From assembly GCA_903924805.1 (NCBI GenBank), contig CAIYCZ010000121.1, forward strand, positions 1-7,261: DNA of 7,261 bases, read 5' to 3'. A model generated the notes under the pieces. It was not told where the DNA came from, searched no databases, and worked only from the letters and a program-made list of their open reading frames with translations. This document shows, piece by piece, positions 1 to 6,650 of the stretch. How positions within the stretch are numbered: position 1 is the first letter of the stretch; each line of letters opens with the position of its first letter. Source of the DNA: an uncultured delta proteobacterium (GTDB lineage Bacteria > Desulfobacterota > WTBG01 > CAIYCZ01). Both the position numbers and the translations under genes were made by a program.

Positions 1-4
1 GCCG

Positions 5-22
5 GGCTTCTGTACAGAAGCC
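5..22. repeat. 18-bp perfect palindrome in the leader upstream of recJ
   Basis: GGCTTCTGTACAGAAGCC is identical to its own reverse complement. As RNA it could fold into a 7-bp stem with a GTAC loop. No U-tract follows, so it is not a convincing intrinsic terminator. A second, imperfect dyad (CGCT...AGCG, 31-44) lies just downstream. The first 78 bases could also hold the last codons of an upstream gene: one frame stops at 40-42 and another at 51-53. Neither short tail is recognisable, so the palindrome may lie at the 3' end of a coding region or in a spacer. Confidence 0.5.
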
Positions 23-78
23 TCCTGAAACGCTGCCGGTAGCGGTGCTTTAAAGGTATAAACCAATCAGGGGTATCC

Positions 79-1830
79 GTGAGCCTACAGAATAAACGAT
101 GGTTTATCCGGGAGCAAAACCCTCAGCTCTGCGCCACATTTTCCAGAGCCCTGGGCATATCCCCCCTTGCCGCGCAGCTTCTTATTAACAGAGGGATAGC
201 AACCCCTGAGCAGGCCGATTTTTTTCTCAATGCAACGCTTAAGGACCTGCACGCGCCGCATCTGATGAAGGATATGGACCGGGCGGTAGAAAAAATCGCT
301 GCGGCACTTGAGAAGAAAGAAAAAATATGCATTTACGGAGACTACGACGTAGACGGCATTACCGCCACAGCGATCATGGTCCTGTTTTTAAGAGAGCTCA
401 ATGCAGATGTCTCTTATTTTCTCCCCCACCGGCTTGAGGAAGGGTACGGCCTTGATATAGAGGCGCTTAAAAAAATCAAGCGCACGGGCGCAACACTTCT
501 CATCACCGTGGACTGCGGCATCTCTGATGTGGAACATGTTGCCTACGCACAGTCACAGAAACTTGATGTGATTATAACCGACCACCATGAACCGCCTGAA
601 ACCCTGCCGCCGGCATGCGCCATCGTGAATCCAAAACAGCCTGATTGTCCGTTCCCGTTCAAGGAACTTGCCGGCGTTGGCGTGGCATTTAATCTCATCA
701 TGGGGCTTCGCAAAAAACTCCGTGAACGGGGCTTCTGGGAAGACGCCCACATGCCAAACCTCAGGCAGTACCTTGATCTCGTCGCGCTGGGAACGGTTGC
801 GGATATTGTTCCGCTTATCGATGAAAACCGCATCTTCGTTAAAATCGGCCTTGAAGTCCTCTCCAGTGGCGAGCGTCCCGGCATCCGCGCACTGAAAGAA
901 ATAAGCGCCATAGCTGACGGCCCGGTAACCTGCGACATGGTTGCATACCGGCTTGCCCCGCGCATAAACGCGTCAGGCCGGGTAAGCACCGCCACCACCG
1001 GCGTTGAGCTGCTGATAACCCGGGATGAGACCGAGGCCCTGCGTCTTGCCCGCATCTTAAATGAAGAGAACAGCAAACGCCAGCAGCTGGAAAAGCACAT
1101 AACTGCTGAGGCAAAGGCCATGATCAAGGGTAAGGAGCAGGTAAACAAGCCGTTCATTCTGGCCTCTCCCCGCTGGCATCAGGGTGTTATCGGCATATGT
1201 GCTTCGCGCCTGGTCGAGGAGTACTATAAGCCGACCATACTGATTACCGTGGACGAGAAAACCGGCGAGGGAAGAGGCTCGGCGCGGAGCGTTCACAGCC
1301 TTGACCTGCACAGCGCGCTCAAGCGCTGCGCCGCGCTGCTTAAATCGTTCGGGGGGCATAAATATGCAGCAGGGCTCACGGTGGCGATAGATAATATTCC
1401 CGCTTTCATAGAAAAATTTGAAGGCATTATCCGCGAAGTGATGTGCGATGACGACTTCATACCCAGCCTGGGAATAGACGCCCGGATACCGCTGGACACA
1501 CTGTCTGACGACATCATAGAGGAAATTGAAAAGCTGGGCCCCTTTGGTGCAGGAAACCCGGAGCCGCTGTTCTGCAGCCATGATCTTAGACTGTACAGTT
1601 ACATGGTGGTGGGAAACGGTCATCTCAAATTAAAAATAAAAGAGGATGGTCGCTTTTATGATGCCATAGGGTTTAACATGGGTTCCCGGTATGACCTGCA
1701 GGATAAAGAAATTCGCCTGGCATTTGTTCCGCAATTCAATCTATGGCAGGGGATAAAAAGCATTCAGCTGAAACTGAAAGATATTCAATTCAGCTTCTGT
1801 GAAACATCACCGTGCCGTGTGGTAGCATAA
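79..1830 (+). CDS. recJ: Single-stranded-DNA-specific 5'-3' exonuclease RecJ
   Basis: RecJ degrades single-stranded DNA 5' to 3' with bound Mn/Mg ions in recombinational repair (RecFOR pathway), mismatch repair and rescue of stalled forks, in the cytoplasm. The 583-residue length matches typical RecJ (about 570-580). The DHH phosphoesterase core is complete: DYDVDG at 88-93 (D88, D90, D92), VDCGIS with D145, the signature DHH at 168-170, and GTVADIVPL at 238-246 with D242. The DHHA1 domain follows, with GEGRGSARS (396-404) and FGGHKYAAGL (424-433). The C-terminal OB-type region contains PFGAGNPEP (488-496). The start is GTG at 79, preceded by AGGGG (69-73) with 5-nt spacing. The gene ends 34 bp before the sigma-factor gene on the same strand, with no terminator visible between them, so read-through is possible. 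It is a housekeeping gene and probably unrelated in function to the downstream cassette. No truncation or missing catalytic residue is seen. Confidence 0.97.
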   Translation: MSLQNKRWFIREQNPQLCATFSRALGISPLAAQLLINRGIATPEQADFFLNATLKDLHAPHLMKDMDRAVEKIAAALEKKEKICIYGDYDVDGITATAIMVLFLRELNADVSYFLPHRLEEGYGLDIEALKKIKRTGATLLITVDCGISDVEHVAYAQSQKLDVIITDHHEPPETLPPACAIVNPKQPDCPFPFKELAGVGVAFNLIMGLRKKLRERGFWEDAHMPNLRQYLDLVALGTVADIVPLIDENRIFVKIGLEVLSSGERPGIRALKEISAIADGPVTCDMVAYRLAPRINASGRVSTATTGVELLITRDETEALRLARILNEENSKRQQLEKHITAEAKAMIKGKEQVNKPFILASPRWHQGVIGICASRLVEEYYKPTILITVDEKTGEGRGSARSVHSLDLHSALKRCAALLKSFGGHKYAAGLTVAIDNIPAFIEKFEGIIREVMCDDDFIPSLGIDARIPLDTLSDDIIEEIEKLGPFGAGNPEPLFCSHDLRLYSYMVVGNGHLKLKIKEDGRFYDAIGFNMGSRYDLQDKEIRLAFVPQFNLWQGIKSIQLKLKDIQFSFCETSPCRVVA

Positions 1831-1864
1831 CGTACCGGACCGGTCTCCATCGGTAATCAGGGCT

Positions 1865-2485
1865 ATGGACATAGAGCAGCAAAAAAAACTTATTAACCAG
1901 TGCATTCAGGGCAGCCGGGAGGCATGGCGCGTTTTTATCAATCAGTATTCCCCCCTGGTGTACTATATGATTCAAAAGATGCTGCACACTAGGCACGCAG
2001 ATGCCAACCGGGGAGAAATTGATGACCTGCACAACGAGATATTTCTTTCCATCATGGATAACCAGGGAAAAAAACTGCGCCAGTATGAGGGGAAAAACGG
2101 CTGCACCGTCTCCAGCTGGGTCAGGATGATAGCCGTGAGGGCAACCATAGACCACCTGCGCAAGAACCGTGACACAGCATCCCTGTCTGATGAAACTACC
2201 ATTCGCGAGGTTGAACGGATAACGGCTCCGTCGCTCACTCCCCAGAAGCTGCTCGAAGATGAAGAGAAAAAACAGATACTCCATGACCTCATTGCAAGTC
2301 TGCCGCCACAGGACCAGCTCTTTTTAAAACTGCTCTACTTTCAGGAGGTTCCGCCACAGGACATAGCAAAACTATTTAATTCTTCAACCAATGCTGTTTA
2401 CAGCCGGGGTAATTACCTGCGTGAGAAACTGAAGGAGGGTCTGAAAAAGGCATCAAAGAAATCAGTGCATATATCGTCTATTTGA
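1865..2485 (+). CDS. ECF-like sigma-70 family RNA polymerase sigma factor
   Basis: A 206-residue sigma factor of the two-domain (sigma2-sigma4) type, expected to direct RNA polymerase to a restricted promoter set. Region 2 spans about residues 20-102, with the core-binding segment DDLHNEIFLSI (53-63) and the -10 recognition segment SSWVRMIAVRATIDHLRKNR (83-102), which matches the usual W-x-x-x-I-A-x-N/R-x-x-x-D-x-x-R pattern. Region 4 covers about 138-190: SLPPQDQLFLKLLYF, then a helix-turn-helix (about 162-185) containing DIAKLFNSSTNAVYSR, the -35 binding element. A charged linker of about 35 residues joins the two, and a short basic tail follows. Regions 1.1 and 3 are absent. The only ribosome-site candidate is AGGG at 1859-1862, just 2 nt before ATG, but no better in-frame start exists before the upstream stop codon at 1823. 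A zinc-finger anti-sigma-like gene follows after 46 bp, the classic sigma/anti-sigma order. The ECF subgroup and target promoters cannot be assigned from sequence alone. Confidence 0.9.
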   Translation: MDIEQQKKLINQCIQGSREAWRVFINQYSPLVYYMIQKMLHTRHADANRGEIDDLHNEIFLSIMDNQGKKLRQYEGKNGCTVSSWVRMIAVRATIDHLRKNRDTASLSDETTIREVERITAPSLTPQKLLEDEEKKQILHDLIASLPPQDQLFLKLLYFQEVPPQDIAKLFNSSTNAVYSRGNYLREKLKEGLKKASKKSVHISSI

Positions 2486-2531
2486 AATATAAGCACGTAA
2501 CTTCAATAAAATCCTCCATAGAAACAAACCA

Positions 2532-3278
2532 ATGGACGAGAAAGAACAACTCTCCGGTAGTGTGCCGGACACTGCATTAACTGAAATGATTGATAGCTAT
2601 TTCAGGACAAAAAAGCCTGATGAGCGGTTTCTATCCTGCCCGACCGAGGAGGTTCTTTACAACTATCTCGGCGACCAGCTGCCTCAGGATGAACGCGAAG
2701 ACCTTGAATGGCACCTCTGCCAGTGTGAGGCCTGCCTGCAGGCAGTTATGCTGAGCGCACAACTGCCGGAGCATGACGCTGAAGGCTTTCCCGCGGAGGC
2801 TCCCCGTTTTGCGCTACAGCGGCTGCTTTCCTTAGTCCCTGCAGCGCAAAAGCAGTCTTTCTCAATGCGCTGGGAACGGTTCAAGGCTGCATGCATGTCC
2901 TTTATGAAGGCCTGCTCAGAAATTATTTTCTTCAGAGAACCGGAAGCGGTGTACGTGCGGGGGAATAAGAAGGTTATTTCAAAAAACCTCGTGGTGCTGG
3001 AAAAAATCTTCAAGGACATACAGCTTGAGATAGAGGTTGAGAAGATCGGGGAACAGATGGCAAATATTAAAGTTAAAACCCGCTCTCCTGAAACAGGGTC
3101 CCGGGTAGACGGATTGCGGGTAAACATACGCGACGATGCGCACCGGGAGATAGCATCATTTATAACAGCGGGCGGAGAGGCCCTGTTTGAAAATATAGCG
3201 TTCGGGGAGTATACTATAAGCGTTAAAAAAAATGGGCACAACGTAGGGAACCTATTACTTGCAGTTAAGGAGTCCTGA
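2532..3278 (+). CDS. Zinc-finger (ZAS/zf-HC2-like) anti-sigma-type protein, soluble, with C-terminal beta-sandwich domain
   Basis: A 248-residue protein next to the sigma-factor gene. Residues 34-70 resemble the zf-HC2 anti-sigma zinc finger: a CPTEEVLYNYLGDQL helix followed by the exact H-x3-C-x2-C signature (H61, C65, C68). In the ZAS family (RsrA, ChrR type) this module binds zinc and clamps the cognate sigma factor. C36 and C63 are additional cysteines nearby. There is no transmembrane segment, unlike many anti-sigma factors, so it should be cytoplasmic. Residues 193-248 (DGLRVNIRDD ... ALFENIAFGEYTISV) have the pattern of carboxypeptidase-regulatory/transthyretin-like beta-sandwiches, G-x-A-x-F-x-N-I-x-x-G-x-Y. 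The middle part (about 110-190) is unrecognised. No clear Shine-Dalgarno precedes ATG 2532, and the next Met (residue 19) has none either. The stop codon is 1 bp before the next start codon, implying translational coupling to the cyclase-CHAT protein. The anti-sigma role is inferred from motif plus position. Confidence 0.8.
   Translation: MDEKEQLSGSVPDTALTEMIDSYFRTKKPDERFLSCPTEEVLYNYLGDQLPQDEREDLEWHLCQCEACLQAVMLSAQLPEHDAEGFPAEAPRFALQRLLSLVPAAQKQSFSMRWERFKAACMSFMKACSEIIFFREPEAVYVRGNKKVISKNLVVLEKIFKDIQLEIEVEKIGEQMANIKVKTRSPETGSRVDGLRVNIRDDAHREIASFITAGGEALFENIAFGEYTISVKKNGHNVGNLLLAVKES
3267..3272 (+). promoter_or_regulatory. Shine-Dalgarno that fixes the start of the cyclase-CHAT gene
   Basis: AAGGAG lies 7 nt before ATG 3280 and inside the last codons of the anti-sigma gene. 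It supports ATG 3280 rather than the in-frame TTG at 3259, which would add seven residues, overlap the upstream gene by 20 bp and has no ribosome site. The arrangement suggests translational coupling between the two genes. Confidence 0.8.
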
Positions 3279-3279
3279 T

Positions 3280-6200
3280 ATGAGCGAGGAAAAAGATACA
3301 AAAGAAACCATGGTGACCTCAGAGGCATCTTCTGCCGAAGGGCTTCCGGACAACATAGAGAAGCTCCTTGCGGAACGCAAAAAGATCGATGACATGCTCA
3401 AGGAGAAGTTTACCAAGCAGGTCACCGTCATGTTCACCGATATCAAGGGGTCAACGTCCTTTTTTGAGTCCCGCGGGGATATTGAAGGCAGGCTCATGGT
3501 GCAGAAGCACAATGACCTGATGTTCCCCCTTATTCAGAAATCCCAGGGGCGGGTCATAAAGACTATCGGCGATGCCATAATGGCGGCATTTGAAGACCCG
3601 GTCATGGCGGTGAGAGCTGCCACTGAAATGCAGTTGAGCCTTTCCACATACAATACGGGAAAAAACGCAAAAGAGCAGATTCACATTCGCATTGGTATAA
3701 ATACCGGGGAAGGCATCGTAGAATCCCAGGATATTTTTGGCGATGTGGTGAATGTGGCAGCACGGGTTGAGTCGCTCTGCGAAGCGGACCAGATTTTAAT
3801 TTCATCCCCGGTGTATGATGCCGTGCGCAAGACCGACGACATCATCTGCCGCTACGTGAGCCAGACCCAGGTGAAAGGCAAGGAAGAGGCCCTCGAGGTG
3901 TACCGGGTGGTGTGGGGTGAAGAGGATATGGTAGCCGGCGCCACCCGCTCAGGTCTTGCCGCCACAGCCCAGAAGACGGCCAAAAAGAAACGGGAAGTGC
4001 GCAAGCGCCTGGAGATGGACATTACCCGGGAAGGAAACAACCTTAAAATCACCTCGGTGGTGCGCACCGAGAAAGAGTCAGCATCGCTGCGGCCGTATGA
4101 GGAGATGCACGTCTCCATGGCAAAGATAGAGGAGCGCTGCCAGGAGGTGATAACTGTTTTAAACCGGGCAAACACCCGGGGCCGGGTCTCAAAAGACATA
4201 CTTGCAAAACTGCGCGATGTCGGCCAGGTGCTCTTTGATACATTGCTCACAACTAAAGCAAAGGAGGCCATCCGCGCCACCCAGGTGCAGGATCTTGTCT
4301 TTAACATTGAGGACACCCTGGTGCAGATACCCTGGGAACTGCTCTATGACGGAGAGCAGTTTCTCTGCCAGAAGTTTAACATGGGAAGGATCGTCAAAAC
4401 CAAGCGCTCCGTCGTAAATATTAAGACGCGGGAAATGGCCCGCCCCCTGAAGATGCTTATCCTCTCTGACCCCAGGGGCGACCTCAAAAGCGCGTTTGAG
4501 GAAGGCCGGCTCATCCGCGAAGAGCTGGATAAAAGTCCCTCCCTGGTGAATGCCAACCAGCGCAGCGGCCAGATTACCGCAGATTACATCATGGAAAAGC
4601 TGCGCAACTTTGATATCGTCCACTATGCCGGCCACGCTGATTATGAAACTGACGACCCGTCAAACAGCGGGTGGCTGCTTGACGGCGGCAAGGTCACCTC
4701 GTCAGATATCATGAAGCTGGTGGGAGGCCGGCCGATGCCGGCGCTGGTGTTCTCCAATGCCTGTCAGTCCGGCCAGACCGAGGAGTGGAAGCTGGGGCCC
4801 AAATACAGTGAGAAAATTTACGGGCTGGCAAATGCTTTTCTTCTTTCCGGCGTGCAGCACTATGTGGGAACGTTCTGGGAAGTGCTCGATGAGCCCAGCG
4901 CCCGCTTTGCGGAAAAGTTTTACCAGTTCATGATGGAAGGCGCTCCCATCGGTGAGGCACTGCGCAATGCCCGCCTGTTTCTCATACGGGAATACGGTGA
5001 AGATACCATTGTGTGGGCAAGCTACATGCTCTATGGCGACCCGGGAGCAAATTACTTTGACTTTGCAGAAGAAGCTGAAGCCGAGGAGGAAGAGCCCCTG
5101 CGCGAAGCAATCGGCACAGCCCAGCTCAGGAGTACGTCGCGGGATACCGTCTATTTCGACGAACTGCAGGCAACAAAAATCAGACGGAGGCGCCTTGCCG
5201 TAGGTGCGGTAGTGGCAGCCCTTCTGGTTATCGGCATATTCTTTTTTGTCCAGTGGCAGCGGGGACAGGAGTTGGCACAAGACCCGTACCTGATGGCGTA
5301 CTCGCTGCTCCATGCAAACCAGGCAGAGCGCGCCCAGCGCTCCTTTGAACAGCTCCCCGCAAATGATTACCGGCGGTTTGAAGGTCTTGCAGCAGTTTTT
5401 TATGAAGCGGGAGATACGGATAAAGCCCTTGAGATGTCTGCCAAGGCTATTGAGATGAACCCGGATAATGTCTATGCCCATGTGATTAGCGGCAATATCC
5501 TCTTTTCCCAGGGAAAGCTTGATGAGGCCGCCCGCGAATACGAGAAAGCTACCCAGCAAAAACGGGGTGCCTCCTGGCAGAAGGCAGAGGCATTCAACGG
5601 TCTGGGAAGGATTTACTCAGCCCAGGGTGATGTGGAAAAATCCCTCACCTACTACGGCCAGGCTGCTTCCTTTAATCCCGAGAGCTCGGTTATCTACACC
5701 AATCAGGGCGTGGCCTTTGAGAAACGGGGCAATATTGCCGAGGCTGCATCCTACTATCAAAAAGCGGTGAAGGCAAACCCCCAGGACCCCATTGCCCTGA
5801 GCCTGCTTGCCGACGTGCAGAAAAAACAGCAGGGGGCTGAGGACAAGTCGCGCCAGGAAAGGATTGACAAACTCATCGGAGAACTGGTAGAAAACCACAA
5901 GAAGGCTCCTCCGGCCAAGACACCGGGAGATGCCTGGACATCAAAGCCGATCACGTTGAGTTTTGTAAATTTCCAGCAGAAAGGTTCCCTGTCAATACGG
6001 GAGGGAGAGGATCAATTCTTCCAGCTGAAACTCAACGCGATCCTCCAGGAAGGTGGCAGGGTGCAGATTCTGGAACGCGAGCTGCTTGATAAACTGCTGG
6101 AAGAGTTGAAACTGAGCACCACGGACCTGGTGGACCCGAAGAAGGCTCTTGAGGTGGGGAAAATACTTGCCGCACGGCTTATTGCAACCGGCTCCCTCAT

Positions 6201-6612
6201 GCGCTATGGCAAGGACCTGCAGGCAAGCATCCGCCTCACCGAAACAGAAACGACCAGCCTTAAGGCGGCAATTGCAGAGACAGAAAAGGATATCAACCAG
6301 CTTGCAGAAAAGACCGCCCGGCAGATCCAGGAAAAGCTGGCGAAAGCCTATCCGGTCAGGGGGTTCATAACAAGTCTGGAAGGAAACCAGCTGGTATTAA
6401 ACATCGGATCTGAAGTGGGCGTCAAACCGGGGATGGAGTTGAAGGTTCTTGAAGAGGAAAAGGCTGCTGATGCAAAGCAGCTGCCCGGGCGCTTCCGTGA
6501 GATCGGCACCATTCAGATAACCGCTGTTACTGACAAGACTGCTGCTGCAGCTCCGGGGAAAGATACGCAGGGGGTTGCAAAAGGGATGAGGGTTGAGGAA
6601 GTTATACGATAA
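3280..6612 (+). CDS. Transmembrane signalling protein: class III adenylate cyclase - CHAT protease - TM - TPR - CsgG/FlgO-like
   Basis: A 1110-residue fusion (numbering from ATG 3280). (1) Class III nucleotide cyclase, about 44-215: metal aspartates D54 (FTDIKGS) and D98 (KTIGDAIMAAF), adenine-specifying K94 and D151 (QDIFG), transition-state N158 and R162 (VVNVAARVE). All are present, so an active adenylate cyclase is predicted. (2) CHAT caspase-like protease, about 340-595: IPWELLYDG (W352), catalytic H452 in HYAGHADY, catalytic C495 in FSNACQSG, then GVQHYVGTFWEV and LYGDPG. (3) Acidic linker, about 597-607. (4) One membrane helix, about 639-659, preceded by KIRRRR, so the N-terminus should be cytoplasmic. 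(5) About five TPR units, 670-850, for example YEAGDTDKALEMSAKAIEMN. (6) A CsgG/FlgO-like fold, about 888-1024, starting ITLSFVNF. (7) A FlgT-C-like beta domain, 1028-1110. The last parts should be periplasmic. It is the third gene of the sigma/anti-sigma cassette. Natural substrates and ligands are unknown, and CHAT could instead be regulatory. Domain calls for the cyclase and CHAT are strong; the CsgG-like call is moderate. Confidence 0.93.
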   Translation: MSEEKDTKETMVTSEASSAEGLPDNIEKLLAERKKIDDMLKEKFTKQVTVMFTDIKGSTSFFESRGDIEGRLMVQKHNDLMFPLIQKSQGRVIKTIGDAIMAAFEDPVMAVRAATEMQLSLSTYNTGKNAKEQIHIRIGINTGEGIVESQDIFGDVVNVAARVESLCEADQILISSPVYDAVRKTDDIICRYVSQTQVKGKEEALEVYRVVWGEEDMVAGATRSGLAATAQKTAKKKREVRKRLEMDITREGNNLKITSVVRTEKESASLRPYEEMHVSMAKIEERCQEVITVLNRANTRGRVSKDILAKLRDVGQVLFDTLLTTKAKEAIRATQVQDLVFNIEDTLVQIPWELLYDGEQFLCQKFNMGRIVKTKRSVVNIKTREMARPLKMLILSDPRGDLKSAFEEGRLIREELDKSPSLVNANQRSGQITADYIMEKLRNFDIVHYAGHADYETDDPSNSGWLLDGGKVTSSDIMKLVGGRPMPALVFSNACQSGQTEEWKLGPKYSEKIYGLANAFLLSGVQHYVGTFWEVLDEPSARFAEKFYQFMMEGAPIGEALRNARLFLIREYGEDTIVWASYMLYGDPGANYFDFAEEAEAEEEEPLREAIGTAQLRSTSRDTVYFDELQATKIRRRRLAVGAVVAALLVIGIFFFVQWQRGQELAQDPYLMAYSLLHANQAERAQRSFEQLPANDYRRFEGLAAVFYEAGDTDKALEMSAKAIEMNPDNVYAHVISGNILFSQGKLDEAAREYEKATQQKRGASWQKAEAFNGLGRIYSAQGDVEKSLTYYGQAASFNPESSVIYTNQGVAFEKRGNIAEAASYYQKAVKANPQDPIALSLLADVQKKQQGAEDKSRQERIDKLIGELVENHKKAPPAKTPGDAWTSKPITLSFVNFQQKGSLSIREGEDQFFQLKLNAILQEGGRVQILERELLDKLLEELKLSTTDLVDPKKALEVGKILAARLIATGSLMRYGKDLQASIRLTETETTSLKAAIAETEKDINQLAEKTARQIQEKLAKAYPVRGFITSLEGNQLVLNIGSEVGVKPGMELKVLEEEKAADAKQLPGRFREIGTIQITAVTDKTAAAAPGKDTQGVAKGMRVEEVIR

Positions 6613-6622
6613 AACATAAAAT

Positions 6623-6650
6623 CCAAATTCCAAACGCCACATGCCAAACT
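6623..6650. repeat. Four tandem degenerate 7-nt repeats spanning the start codon of the next ORF
   Basis: The units are CCAAATT, CCAAACG, CCACATG and CCAAACT, directly adjacent. Copies 1, 2 and 4 share CCAAA and copy 3 is CCACA. The ATG of the downstream ORF (6641) lies in the third unit and no Shine-Dalgarno is present. The array fills most of the 28-bp spacer after the cyclase-CHAT gene. It is short and imperfect and could be chance or a remnant of an interspersed AT-rich intergenic repeat. Confidence 0.45.

Noticed and set aside
543..1157. Long minus-strand open frame of 204 codons within recJ
   Set aside because: It is antisense to strongly conserved RecJ motifs, is rich in Ser/Arg as expected of a mirrored frame, and shows no recognisable domain.
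1831..1864. ACCGG/CCGGT symmetry between recJ and the sigma gene as a terminator
   Set aside because: The arms are separated by a single base, cannot form a hairpin and are not followed by a T-run.
3259..3279. TTG at 3259 as start of the cyclase-CHAT gene
   Set aside because: It would overlap the anti-sigma gene and has no ribosome site, whereas ATG 3280 has AAGGAG 7 nt upstream.
2684..3328. Minus-strand open frame of 214 codons opposite the anti-sigma gene
   Set aside because: It overlaps the zinc-finger gene antisense and spans the gene junction; its composition (many Ser, Arg, Phe) is typical of a shadow frame.
4702..5559. Minus-strand open frame of 285 codons opposite the CHAT/TM/TPR region
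   Set aside because: The plus strand encodes clear CHAT and TPR motifs here; the minus frame shows no domain pattern and no ribosome site was identified for it.
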